Part shown: piece after piece, positions 1-6,279 of the stretch
Position numbering within the stretch: position 1 is the first letter of the stretch
How the letters are laid out: the number at the start of each line of letters is the position of its first letter
Source: an uncultured Flavobacteriales bacterium
GTDB lineage: Bacteria > Bacteroidota > Bacteroidia > Flavobacteriales_D > Sanyastnellaceae
Length of the DNA stretch: 6,648 bases
Reading direction: 5' to 3'
NCBI GenBank assembly: GCA_937897625.1
Contig: CALCNZ010000050.1
Coordinates: 1-6,648 of the forward strand
The notes under the pieces: generated by a model
Database searches by the model: none
Seen by the model: only the letters and a program-made list of their open reading frames with translations
What the model was told of the DNA's origin: nothing
Position numbers and translations under genes: made by a program

Positions 1-1
1 C

Positions 2-1045
2 AAGCTTCTTGAAAAAGTATTGCTTGAAGCTGAAATGCTTGATTTAAAAGCGAATCCAAAGAAACGCGCGATAGGTACAATCATAGAATCATCATTAGAC
101 AAAGGACGTGGTTTCGTTGCAACCTTATTGGTTGAAGCAGGAACCCTTCGTGTCGGAGATCCAATTCTTGCAGGTCAATTCAGCGGAAGAGTTCGCGCCA
201 TGTTCAATGAGCGCGGTGGAAAGGTGGAAGAAGCCGGACCAGCAACACCAGTTTCAATCTTAGGATTTGAAGGTGCTCCAAATGCAGGTGATCGTTTCAA
301 CGTGTTAGCAGACGAACGCGAGGCACGTGAAATTGCGACCAAGCGTCAACAACTTCAACGCGAACAAAGTGTTCGTACGAAGAAGCACTTAACCATCGAG
401 GAAATTGGTCGTCGTATTGCTCTTGGAGATTTCAAGGAATTGAACTTGATTGTAAAGGGAGACGTAGACGGTTCAGTAGAGGCGTTGGTAGACTCTTTGC
501 AAAAACTAAGTACAGAGAAGATACAAGTAAGTATTATTCACAAAGGCGTTGGACAAATCTCCGAGTCAGACGTATTGTTGGCATCGGCTTCCGATGCAAT
601 CATCGTTGGTTTCCAAGTGCGTCCAAGTCAGAGTGCGCGTAAGATTGCAGAGAACGAAGAAATTCAGATCAAGCTTTACTCGATTATTTACAAGGCCATC
701 GAAGAAATTAAAGAGGCCATGGAGGGTATGTTGTCTGCGCGTATTGAAGAGCAGATTACTGGTACAGCCGAAATTCGTGAAGTCTTCAAGATTACGAAGG
801 TTGGAACCATTGCCGGTTGCTTCATGTTAGAAGGTAAGGTTGGTCGCAACAGTCGAGTGCGCGTTATTCGCGACGGTATTGTGGTCTACACCGGACACCT
901 TGGATCTTTGAAGCGTTTCAAAGACGATGTGAAGGAAGTGGTGAAAGGTTACGAATGCGGATTGAACATAGACAAATTCAACGATATCAAAGTAGGCGAC
1001 TTGGTAGAAGCCTTCGAGGAAGTTGAAGTAAAACAAACTTTATAA
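2..1045 (+). CDS. infB: Translation initiation factor IF2, C-terminal part (5' truncated)
   Basis: The reading frame is open from base 2 and gives 347 codons before TAA; the true start lies upstream of the window. IF2 is the GTPase that brings fMet-tRNA to the 30S subunit and promotes subunit joining. The visible part begins at the helix leaving the G domain (KLLEKVLLEAEMLDLKANP). Next comes the domain II beta-barrel (GTIIESSLDKGRGFVATLLV, GDPILAGQFSGRVRAM), a charged linker, and the domain III segment (NLIVKGDVDGSVEALVDSL, VGQISESDVLLASASDAIIV). The fMet-tRNA-binding C2 domain closes the protein (GTIAGCFMLEGKV, SLKRFKDDVKEVVKGYECG). It runs collinear with E. coli IF2 to the end, with no frameshift or missing block. 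The GTP-binding motifs are outside the window. A TTG at base 20 could be read as a start, but conserved sequence continues upstream of it, so it is internal. An intrinsic terminator follows directly. Confidence 0.97.
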   Translation, partial: KLLEKVLLEAEMLDLKANPKKRAIGTIIESSLDKGRGFVATLLVEAGTLRVGDPILAGQFSGRVRAMFNERGGKVEEAGPATPVSILGFEGAPNAGDRFNVLADEREAREIATKRQQLQREQSVRTKKHLTIEEIGRRIALGDFKELNLIVKGDVDGSVEALVDSLQKLSTEKIQVSIIHKGVGQISESDVLLASASDAIIVGFQVRPSQSARKIAENEEIQIKLYSIIYKAIEEIKEAMEGMLSARIEEQITGTAEIREVFKITKVGTIAGCFMLEGKVGRNSRVRVIRDGIVVYTGHLGSLKRFKDDVKEVVKGYECGLNIDKFNDIKVGDLVEAFEEVEVKQTL

Positions 1046-1049
1046 TTAG

Positions 1050-1076
1050 AAGAGAGCCGAAAAGGCTCTCTTTTTT
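1050..1076 (+). terminator. Intrinsic terminator after infB
   Basis: A perfect 8-bp stem, AGAGAGCC (1051-1058) with GGCTCTCT (1064-1071), closes a five-base GAAAA loop. An A-T pair extends it outwards (1050 with 1072). A run of six T follows from 1071. It begins 5 bases after the infB stop codon, so it most likely ends the infB transcript. Only 24 bases separate it from the pepA start. Confidence 0.88.
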
Positions 1077-1100
1077 ATTCCGAATTAATAGAACGAAACA

Positions 1101-2531
1101 ATGGCAAAAATTAGCAACAAAGCACCGAAAAATGCAGATGTAGTGGTAACTCTTTTCGATAAGAAAGACGTTAAAAAATTAAAGCTTGAAAAAGCGCAGT
1201 TGACTTTTTTAGAAAGTGAACTCAATGTGAATCGTAACACGGTACTCATGCCTTCTTTAACAGAAAAGCATTTTTACGTTGCCATTGAAGGGAACTGGAA
1301 TGCAGAAGCGAAAGAGGGTATGCGTAAAACGGGCGTAGAAATTCAAGCCGCAGTGAACAAGACCAATCTTGAATCGCTGCATATCGTTAATCAAAGTGCC
1401 TTGGAAAAAGCTGCTTGGTATTTGGCTGAAGGTGCTGCGTTAAGTAATTATCAATTCTTGAAATATTTCAAGGATAAGGAAAACAAGAAAAATACACTTT
1501 CAAAAATCTTTGTAACCGACGCTACCATTTCTGAGGAAGAATGGTCAGAGCTTCACGGTATAGTTGAAGGAACAGAGTTGGCTCGCACGTTAGTGAACGA
1601 ACCTGTTTCGTTTTTAACGGCAACTCAATTTTCTGAGGAGATGAATAAGGCAGGAAAAGTAGCCGGATTCAAAACTCAAATTTTAAATAAAAAGCAAATT
1701 GAAGCGCTTAAAATGGGTGGACTTCTTGGTGTGAACAAAGGCAGTATTGATCCGCCAACTTTCACAATCATGGAATACAAACCGAAGAATGCCAAAAACA
1801 AAAAACCAATTGTTTTGGTTGGAAAAGGTGTGGTGTTCGATACCGGAGGATTAAGCTTGAAGCCAACACCTGGCTCAATGGATGAAATGAAATGCGATAT
1901 GGCTGGTGGTGCTGCAGTTGTGGGCGCCATTTATGCGATTGCTGCAAACAAACTTCCTGTGCATGTTATTGCGTTGGTTCCTGCAACCGATAACCGCCCT
2001 GGCGGAAACGCTTTGTGTCCGCAAGACGTCATTACAATCAGCGATGGAACAACCGTTGAAGTGTTGAACACCGATGCAGAAGGTAGATTAATCTTGGCAG
2101 ATGCGTTGGTCTATGCGAAGAAATACAAGCCTGAATTGGTTATTGACTTAGCAACTCTTACAGGTGCTGCGGTTCGTTCAATAGGAACATACGCAAGCGC
2201 GGTAATGGCTACAGCAGACCAAAAGGTGGTAAACAATTTAATGGATAGCGGTTTCGAAGTTTGGGAAAGGCTTATTCAATTCCCAATGTGGAAGGAATAC
2301 GGCGAAGAGATGAAGAGTGATGTGGCTGATTTGAAAAACTTGGGTGGAGCTTTTGCTGGACAGATTTCAGCTGCCAAGTTCTTAGAGCATTTCACAGATT
2401 ACCCATGGATTCATATCGATATCGCTGGTCCAGCCTACCAAAATAAAGTTGATGCGTACCGCACGAAAGGCGGAGTAGGCGTAGGGGTTCGTTTGTTATA
2501 CGACTTCATTAAAAAGAATTACGCTAACTAA
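1101..2531 (+). CDS. pepA: M17 family leucyl (cytosol) aminopeptidase
   Basis: This 476-aa protein is a two-metal cytosolic aminopeptidase that removes N-terminal residues from peptides. The variable N-terminal domain covers roughly residues 1-150 and the catalytic domain the rest. The metal and active-site residues align with E. coli PepA: K242 and D247 in VGKGVVFDTGG, K254 in GGLSLKP, D266 in DEMKCDMAGG, and D325, E327 and R329 in the family signature NTDAEGRL. All are present, so the enzyme should be active. The length is close to the family norm (E. coli PepA is 503 aa), with the difference mainly in the N-terminal domain. The ATG at 1101 is preceded by AT-rich sequence with no Shine-Dalgarno motif, as is usual in Bacteroidota. 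E. coli PepA also binds DNA in Xer recombination; nothing here shows that role. pdxA starts 34 bases downstream, suggesting cotranscription. Confidence 0.96.
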   Translation: MAKISNKAPKNADVVVTLFDKKDVKKLKLEKAQLTFLESELNVNRNTVLMPSLTEKHFYVAIEGNWNAEAKEGMRKTGVEIQAAVNKTNLESLHIVNQSALEKAAWYLAEGAALSNYQFLKYFKDKENKKNTLSKIFVTDATISEEEWSELHGIVEGTELARTLVNEPVSFLTATQFSEEMNKAGKVAGFKTQILNKKQIEALKMGGLLGVNKGSIDPPTFTIMEYKPKNAKNKKPIVLVGKGVVFDTGGLSLKPTPGSMDEMKCDMAGGAAVVGAIYAIAANKLPVHVIALVPATDNRPGGNALCPQDVITISDGTTVEVLNTDAEGRLILADALVYAKKYKPELVIDLATLTGAAVRSIGTYASAVMATADQKVVNNLMDSGFEVWERLIQFPMWKEYGEEMKSDVADLKNLGGAFAGQISAAKFLEHFTDYPWIHIDIAGPAYQNKVDAYRTKGGVGVGVRLLYDFIKKNYAN

Positions 2532-2551
2532 ACCGAACGCTCATTCGGTTT
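2530..2551 (+). other. Hairpin over the pepA stop codon, before pdxA
   Basis: A perfect 8-bp inverted repeat, AAACCGAA (2530-2537) and TTCGGTTT (2544-2551), encloses a 6-base loop. The left arm includes the last two bases of the pepA stop codon, and the right arm ends 14 bases before the pdxA ATG. No T-run follows on either strand, so it is not a standard intrinsic terminator. It could stabilise the pepA 3' end, act as a processing site, or modulate pdxA expression. This is inference from structure only. Confidence 0.5.
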
Positions 2552-2565
2552 GAAAACCACTTGAA

Positions 2566-3633
2566 ATGGAAAAAGTTAAAGTTGGAATCAGTTGCGGCGA
2601 TATGAATGGTGTAGGACTGGAAACGGTCCTGAAAGTATTCTGTGATGCGCGTATGCTTGAACATATAATTCCAGTTATTTATTCGCATGCCGAGATTATT
2701 AAGCAAACGAAGCGCATGGGTGGAATGGAAGAATTCACCTACCAGAATGCTTCAACTGCCTCAGAAGCTGTTGCGAAGAAAGTGAACTTAGTGAATTGCT
2801 GGAAAGAATTCAAGGGCGATATTGAATGGGGAAAACCCACCGCACTTGGCGGAGAAATGGCGCGTAGAAGTTTAGAGATGGCTGCAAGTGATTTGGCTTC
2901 AAACAAAATTGATGTCTTGGTTACAGCGCCATTCAACAAAGACAATGTTCAAAATGCCGAGTTCAAGTTTCCGGGACACACAGAATACTTAGCGAAAATG
3001 GCGGGTACTGAAAAGGTTTTAATGTTCTTGGTTAGCCCTGCTTTAAAGATTGGTATTGTAACCGGACATGTTCCTTTGAAAGAGGTTAGCGCAAGTATAA
3101 CGAAAGAAAAAATTGTAGAGAAGTTGGTATTAATGCGCGAAAGTCTTGAGCGCGATTTCGGAATAGCTACTCCGCGAATTGCAGTGCTCGGATTGAATCC
3201 GCATGCAGGTGATAATGGCTTAATTGGAACGGAAGAAAAAGAAATTATTCTTCCGGTTGTGCGTGAACAAACTGAAAAAGGATTCCATGTATACGGACCG
3301 TTTGGTGCCGATGGATTTTTTGGTTCAGGTGGTTACAAACAGTTCGATGCTGTGTTAGCTATGTACCACGATCAAGGATTGGCGCCGTTTAAAGCGTTGG
3401 CATTTGATAGCGGCGTGAACTTCACCGCAGGTCTTCCAATTGTAAGAACTTCTCCAGACCATGGGGTGGCGTATGATTTAGCTGGAAAAGGAACAGCCGA
3501 TGAGTCTTCGTTGCGTGCTGCAATTTTTACAGCAACAGATATCTTTCTGAAGAGAAAAGAATATCGTTCTTTTTCTGCGAATCCCTTGCAAAAGCAAGAC
3601 ATAAAAGAGAACAGAGAAGATCGTCGCGAATGA
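2566..3633 (+). CDS. pdxA: 4-hydroxythreonine-4-phosphate dehydrogenase
   Basis: PdxA oxidises 4-phosphohydroxy-L-threonine to a product that decarboxylates to 3-amino-2-oxopropyl phosphate. PdxJ condenses this with deoxyxylulose 5-phosphate to make pyridoxine 5'-phosphate. The protein opens with the family glycine motif CGDMNGVGLE (residues 10-19). The substrate pair H138-T139 sits in FPGHTEYLA. The three metal-binding histidines are H168 (TGHVPL), H213 (NPHAGDNG) and H268 (MYHDQG), each two residues on from E. coli H166, H211 and H266. The C-terminal block SPDHGVAYDLAGKG is also intact. At 355 aa it is longer than E. coli PdxA (329 aa), mainly through a charged tail from about residue 327. 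The start at 2566 fits the family N-terminus; no Shine-Dalgarno motif is visible. Its stop codon overlaps the rlmH start. It implies the DXP-dependent vitamin B6 route. Confidence 0.96.
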   Translation: MEKVKVGISCGDMNGVGLETVLKVFCDARMLEHIIPVIYSHAEIIKQTKRMGGMEEFTYQNASTASEAVAKKVNLVNCWKEFKGDIEWGKPTALGGEMARRSLEMAASDLASNKIDVLVTAPFNKDNVQNAEFKFPGHTEYLAKMAGTEKVLMFLVSPALKIGIVTGHVPLKEVSASITKEKIVEKLVLMRESLERDFGIATPRIAVLGLNPHAGDNGLIGTEEKEIILPVVREQTEKGFHVYGPFGADGFFGSGGYKQFDAVLAMYHDQGLAPFKALAFDSGVNFTAGLPIVRTSPDHGVAYDLAGKGTADESSLRAAIFTATDIFLKRKEYRSFSANPLQKQDIKENREDRRE

Positions 3634-4100
3634 GAGTGAGAGTCTTAGTTATTGGTCATACGCATGAACCTTACGTAAAGGAAGGAATTGCACGCTACAC
3701 CAAAAGGCTTCCGCATTACTGCACGTTTGAATATGTTGAAATGAAGGACATTTCAGCAAAAGGTCTTTCGCCTGAACTTCAGAAAAGTAAAGAAGGAGAA
3801 TTAATCTTGAAACAATTGAAGTCGGAAGATCAATTGTGTTTGTTGGATGAAAAGGGAAAGGCCTTTACTTCTGTGAATTTTTCAAAACACATCGAAAAAA
3901 AACAACTCGCAGGAACTAAATCTTGGGTACTTGTGATTGGTGGTGCGCACGGATTTTCAGATGAAGTGTATGCACGAGCAAACGAACAGATTCGCCTGTC
4001 GGACATGACATTTCCACATGACTTAGTTCGAATAGTTTTAGTAGAGCAACTGTACAGAGCCTTCACCATTATTCGTGGTGAAGGATATCATCACATCTAA
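3630..4100 (+). CDS. rlmH: 23S rRNA (pseudouridine1915-N3)-methyltransferase RlmH
   Basis: RlmH is a small SPOUT-fold dimeric methyltransferase that uses S-adenosylmethionine to methylate pseudouridine 1915 in helix 69 of 23S rRNA on assembled ribosomes. The 156-aa length is typical (E. coli 155). Visible motifs are the cofactor-side strand LCLLDEKGK (69-77), the glycine loop VIGGAHGFSDEV (102-113), and TFPHDLVR (127-134) with conserved H130 and R134. The C-terminal knot segment is EQLYRAFTIIRGEGYHH (139-155). The residue before the final YH varies in the family (P in E. coli, A in S. aureus); here it is G. The ATG overlaps the pdxA stop as ATGA, so translation is probably coupled. This may be the last gene of the pepA-pdxA-rlmH unit. 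Its TAA at 4098-4100 abuts the stop codon of the convergent aminotransferase. Confidence 0.96.
   Translation: MRVRVLVIGHTHEPYVKEGIARYTKRLPHYCTFEYVEMKDISAKGLSPELQKSKEGELILKQLKSEDQLCLLDEKGKAFTSVNFSKHIEKKQLAGTKSWVLVIGGAHGFSDEVYARANEQIRLSDMTFPHDLVRIVLVEQLYRAFTIIRGEGYHHI
4060..4084. repeat. 9-bp inverted repeat inside the 3' end of rlmH
   Basis: CCTTCACCA (4060-4068) and TGGTGAAGG (4076-4084) form a perfect inverted repeat around a 7-base loop, ending 13 bases before the rlmH stop codon. No T-run follows in either direction. It lies in codons for the conserved RAFTIIRGEG segment, so part or all of it may be chance. It is the only strong stem near the zero-spacer junction of two convergent genes and could help end either transcript. 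Confidence 0.45.
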
Positions 4101-5390
4101 TTAAGACAGCTTAGAGAGCGCAGCGTCCAGCGAAGCAATGGCTTGCGAAACATCCTCACGTGAAGCTGTTCCTACACTGAGTCTGTACCAAGTTGAATCG
4201 TCTGAAGATCCAAATGCTCGGAAAGGAACCAGCGCTACTTTCGCTTCATTCAAAATGTATGAAGTAATGTCTCCCGTGTTTGCAAGCACATTTCCATCAG
4301 CCGTTTTCTTTCCAACTAAATTGAATTGAACGGTAAGGTAAATAGCTGCTGCTGGAGGAATGGCACGAACCGCAAATCCTTTTTCACGCAGGCTTTCAAA
4401 GCCAGCGTAGAATCCGTTTAAGCGGGTTTGCAACTCTTCTTTGATCCAAGTCAAATAGTTGTCGAGCAATGAAATGTTTTGTAAATATCTTCCAGCTGCA
4501 ATCTGTTCTGGACGTGGCGCCCAAGCTCCCACGTGCCCAAGAATACTCTTCATTTTATCAATAATGAATTCTGGTCCGAATCCCCATCCAACGCGAACAC
4601 CCGTAGCGGCAAGTGACTTTGAAATTCCGTCTACAAACACCGTGTACTTTCTCATTTCAGGTCGAAGGGTAACCGGATCGAAGTGTTGTGTTTCTCCGAA
4701 AGTTAGCAACGAATAAATTTGATCGTACATGACATACAACGGTTTTTCGTTCGCTCCGCGTTTCGCATTTTCTTCCAACACCATGTCGCAAATACTTTCC
4801 AATTGCTCTTTTGAAAAAACTGTTCCTGTTGGGTTCAACGGAGAGCACAAGGCAAGCAATGAAGCACCTTCAATGTGTTCTTTCAACAATTCTGCATTCG
4901 GCATGAAGTTGTCTTCTGGAAGTGTTTCAACGAACACCTGATGTGCGTGAGAAAGGTGCGTATAGTGATTGTTGTTCCAAGAAGGAACTGGGAAAACTAC
5001 CTTGTCTCCAGGATCAACAATGGCTTGGAAAATGGCGTAAATAACAGGACGCGCACCACCGGCAATTAATATTTCTTCAGCAGAATAATCAAGGCCTTGC
5101 TTTTCTTTTAAAATCTGAACAACTGCATTGCGCAATTCAACCACACCGTTAGCAACGGGATAGTTCGTTAAATCTTCGTTGTAACAATCAATGATGAACT
5201 GTTTCAGTTCAGCGGGAATTGGAAAAATCTGCGGATTGAAATCTCCGATGGTGAAGTTGTATATTTTTTCTCCTTGAAGAATGCGGTCACGAATTTCTCC
5301 GCCTAGTTTAATAATTTCTGAACCTATAAGATTCTCGGCCATTTGCGATACACGCAAGATTAGCTTTTCTTGCTGAAGGGTAGCACTCAT
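4101..5390 (-). CDS. PLP-dependent aminotransferase, class I/II (aspartate aminotransferase-like)
   Basis: This 429-aa fold-type I aminotransferase transfers an amino group between an amino acid and a 2-oxo acid using pyridoxal 5'-phosphate. PLP-site residues are all present: the AGGAR loop (110-114), the aromatic W138, N186 in SPLNPTG, D223 and Y226 in YDQIY, Schiff-base K258 in GISKSLAATGVRVGW, and the substrate-carboxylate arginine R403 in WYRLSVG. The N-terminal IGDFNPQIFP replaces the more common GxPD wording, marking a subgroup seen in Bacteroidota. The substrate cannot be fixed from sequence; aspartate is a family default. The frame is open upstream to an ATG at 5504, but that would overlap the DUF4286 gene by 47 bases and add 38 residues with no family resemblance. 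I therefore place the start at 5390, where SATLQQEKLILRVSQM leads into the aligned region. It is convergent with rlmH with no spacer. Confidence 0.9.
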   Translation of the reverse strand: MSATLQQEKLILRVSQMAENLIGSEIIKLGGEIRDRILQGEKIYNFTIGDFNPQIFPIPAELKQFIIDCYNEDLTNYPVANGVVELRNAVVQILKEKQGLDYSAEEILIAGGARPVIYAIFQAIVDPGDKVVFPVPSWNNNHYTHLSHAHQVFVETLPEDNFMPNAELLKEHIEGASLLALCSPLNPTGTVFSKEQLESICDMVLEENAKRGANEKPLYVMYDQIYSLLTFGETQHFDPVTLRPEMRKYTVFVDGISKSLAATGVRVGWGFGPEFIIDKMKSILGHVGAWAPRPEQIAAGRYLQNISLLDNYLTWIKEELQTRLNGFYAGFESLREKGFAVRAIPPAAAIYLTVQFNLVGKKTADGNVLANTGDITSYILNEAKVALVPFRAFGSSDDSTWYRLSVGTASREDVSQAIASLDAALSKLS

Positions 5391-5422
5391 TTCAATAAAT
5401 TGTCTCTCGTTAATTAGTGGGG

Positions 5423-5454
5423 CTAAAATAGTCTTTTTTCTTCTTGAAAAACAA
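5423..5454 (-). promoter_or_regulatory. Candidate Bacteroidota promoter for the aminotransferase
   Basis: Reading the minus strand, TTG (5454-5452) is followed after 21 bases by TATTTTAG (5430-5423). The latter matches the Bacteroidota -7 element TAnnTTTG at five of six fixed positions. Transcription would start roughly 20-30 bases before the ATG at 5390. The element lies just past the DUF4286 stop codon (5458), so the aminotransferase could be transcribed separately from it. AT-rich sequence makes chance matches likely. Confidence 0.35.
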
Positions 5455-5457
5455 TGC

Positions 5458-5772
5458 TCAACATTCGTGTAGCAATTCAAGAATGGTTCGAAAAGCCACG
5501 GCACTATTGCCGTATTTGTCTACATGTTCTTTTTGCAATCGAGGGGCGTGTTCCGCGAAATAAGCGTCTAACTCATTTCTATTCGCGGCCGTATATTGAA
5601 CAGCGTAAGTGACACCTTTATCTTCTTCCCCATGAACACGTAAAATTCGGTTTTGAAGAAATTTACCCGTGCTCATGACATCAGGTATGTGAATGTCTTT
5701 CATCCAGGTAATCCATTCTTCGTGAATTCCAGGGTCTACGCTAACCGTAACGTTGTATACAATCTTGTTCAT
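5458..5772 (-). CDS. DUF4286 family protein
   Basis: This 104-aa soluble protein has the hallmarks of the DUF4286 family, a small, mostly Bacteroidota family of unknown biochemical role. It begins MNKIVYNVTVSVDPGIHEEW and continues with WMKDIHIPDVMSTGKF (residues about 23-38). The middle strand is GVTYAVQYTAANRNEL, and the end carries EEHAPRLQKEH-like wording (AEHAPRLQKEHVDKYG) and VAFRTILELL. The beta-alpha-beta pattern and size suggest a ferredoxin-like or dimeric alpha/beta-barrel fold, which is inference. There is no signal peptide, membrane segment or cysteine motif; the only cysteine is the last residue. The start ATG at 5772 fits the family N-terminus exactly. The aminotransferase begins 67 bases downstream on the same strand, and the membrane-protein gene diverges 70 bases upstream. 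No function can be given from context. Confidence 0.88.
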   Translation of the reverse strand: MNKIVYNVTVSVDPGIHEEWITWMKDIHIPDVMSTGKFLQNRILRVHGEEDKGVTYAVQYTAANRNELDAYFAEHAPRLQKEHVDKYGNSAVAFRTILELLHEC

Positions 5773-5794
5773 AGCTTTTTCTTGGGAACAAAGA

Positions 5795-5826
5795 TGTGGT
5801 GTTTTTCAAAAAGAAGATTAGATTTG
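5795..5826 (+). promoter_or_regulatory. Candidate Bacteroidota promoter for the membrane protein/cytochrome c cluster
   Basis: TAGATTTG at 5819-5826 is a perfect match to the Bacteroidota -7 element TAnnTTTG. Twenty bases upstream, TGTG (5795-5798) matches the -33 element TTTG at three of four positions. Transcription would start around 5832, giving a leader of only about 10 bases before the ATG at 5843. It lies in the 70-base region between two divergent genes, where a promoter is required. The minus strand of this region has only weaker matches (such as CATCTTTG, 5796-5789) for the DUF4286 gene. Confidence 0.5.
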
Positions 5827-5842
5827 AAGAAAATTAATAATT

Positions 5843-6277
5843 ATGCAAACCGGCTTCAAACATTTACACATTTTACTTCCTTATTTATTGTTACTTCTTC
5901 CTTTGTTAGCCATTGTGGTTTCATTGGTGAAAGAAAAGAACGAAACTGTTTTAGGTAAGCCAAGCAAATTGGTTTTGTTTACATTAATTTTTTCTCACAT
6001 TCAGTTGGTAGTAGGATTGGTTTTGTTGGTCATGAACATCATGAGCAATAGCAACATTATGAAGACACCGGAGTTGCGTAAGAAGTTAGTTGAGCATCCT
6101 GCTATGATGATTCTAGCTGTTGTATTCATCACTATCGGATATTCAAAAGCGAAGCGTGCAACAAACGGCCGCGATCGCGCGAAGAAAATTGCGATTTTCT
6201 ACGGAATAGGTTTGTTTATTAGCCTAGTTGCGATGAGTTACATGGGCTACTGGACGAAAATGGCTTTCATGCACTGA
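5843..6277 (+). CDS. Small four-helix membrane protein, cytochrome b-like
   Basis: This 144-aa integral membrane protein has four predicted helices, at about residues 10-29, 43-65, 86-101 and 115-134. Histidines lie at or near the helices: H7 and H9 before helix 1, H52 in FSHIQLVVG at the start of helix 2, and H85 in VEHPAMMILAVVFITIG before helix 3. The wording FSHIQLVVGLVLL, EHPAMM and ITIGYSKAKR followed by IAIFYGIGL resembles a Bacteroidota family often annotated 'cytochrome b' or hypothetical. I recall that label by pattern and cannot confirm haem binding. Loops are lysine/arginine rich (100-115). The cytochrome c gene starts 2 bases after its stop codon, which supports an electron-transfer role. 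The start ATG at 5843 follows AT-rich sequence with no Shine-Dalgarno motif, just behind a good promoter match. Confidence 0.85.
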   Translation: MQTGFKHLHILLPYLLLLLPLLAIVVSLVKEKNETVLGKPSKLVLFTLIFSHIQLVVGLVLLVMNIMSNSNIMKTPELRKKLVEHPAMMILAVVFITIGYSKAKRATNGRDRAKKIAIFYGIGLFISLVAMSYMGYWTKMAFMH

Positions 6278-6279
6278 GA

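Noticed and set aside
549..830. A 93-codon open frame inside infB
   Set aside because: It overlaps conserved IF2 sequence in another frame and its arginine/serine-rich translation is typical of an out-of-frame read.
1023..1046. TTGAAG plus TATAAT near the infB stop codon as a sigma70-type promoter
   Set aside because: The spacing is only 12 bases, the TTGAAG is coding sequence, and the elements are not the Bacteroidota type.
4138..5069. Several plus-strand open frames of 60-85 codons across the aminotransferase
   Set aside because: They are shadows of a complete, motif-rich gene on the minus strand, with no family signal or start context of their own.
5789..5796. CATCTTTG on the minus strand as a promoter for the DUF4286 gene
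   Set aside because: The T of the -7 element is missing, no -33 match lies at the right distance, and it would sit within about 17-24 bases of the start codon. Too weak to list.
5653..5958. A 101-codon plus-strand open frame crossing the divergent intergenic region
   Set aside because: It is antisense to the well-supported DUF4286 gene and out of frame with the membrane-protein gene; its translation resembles no family.
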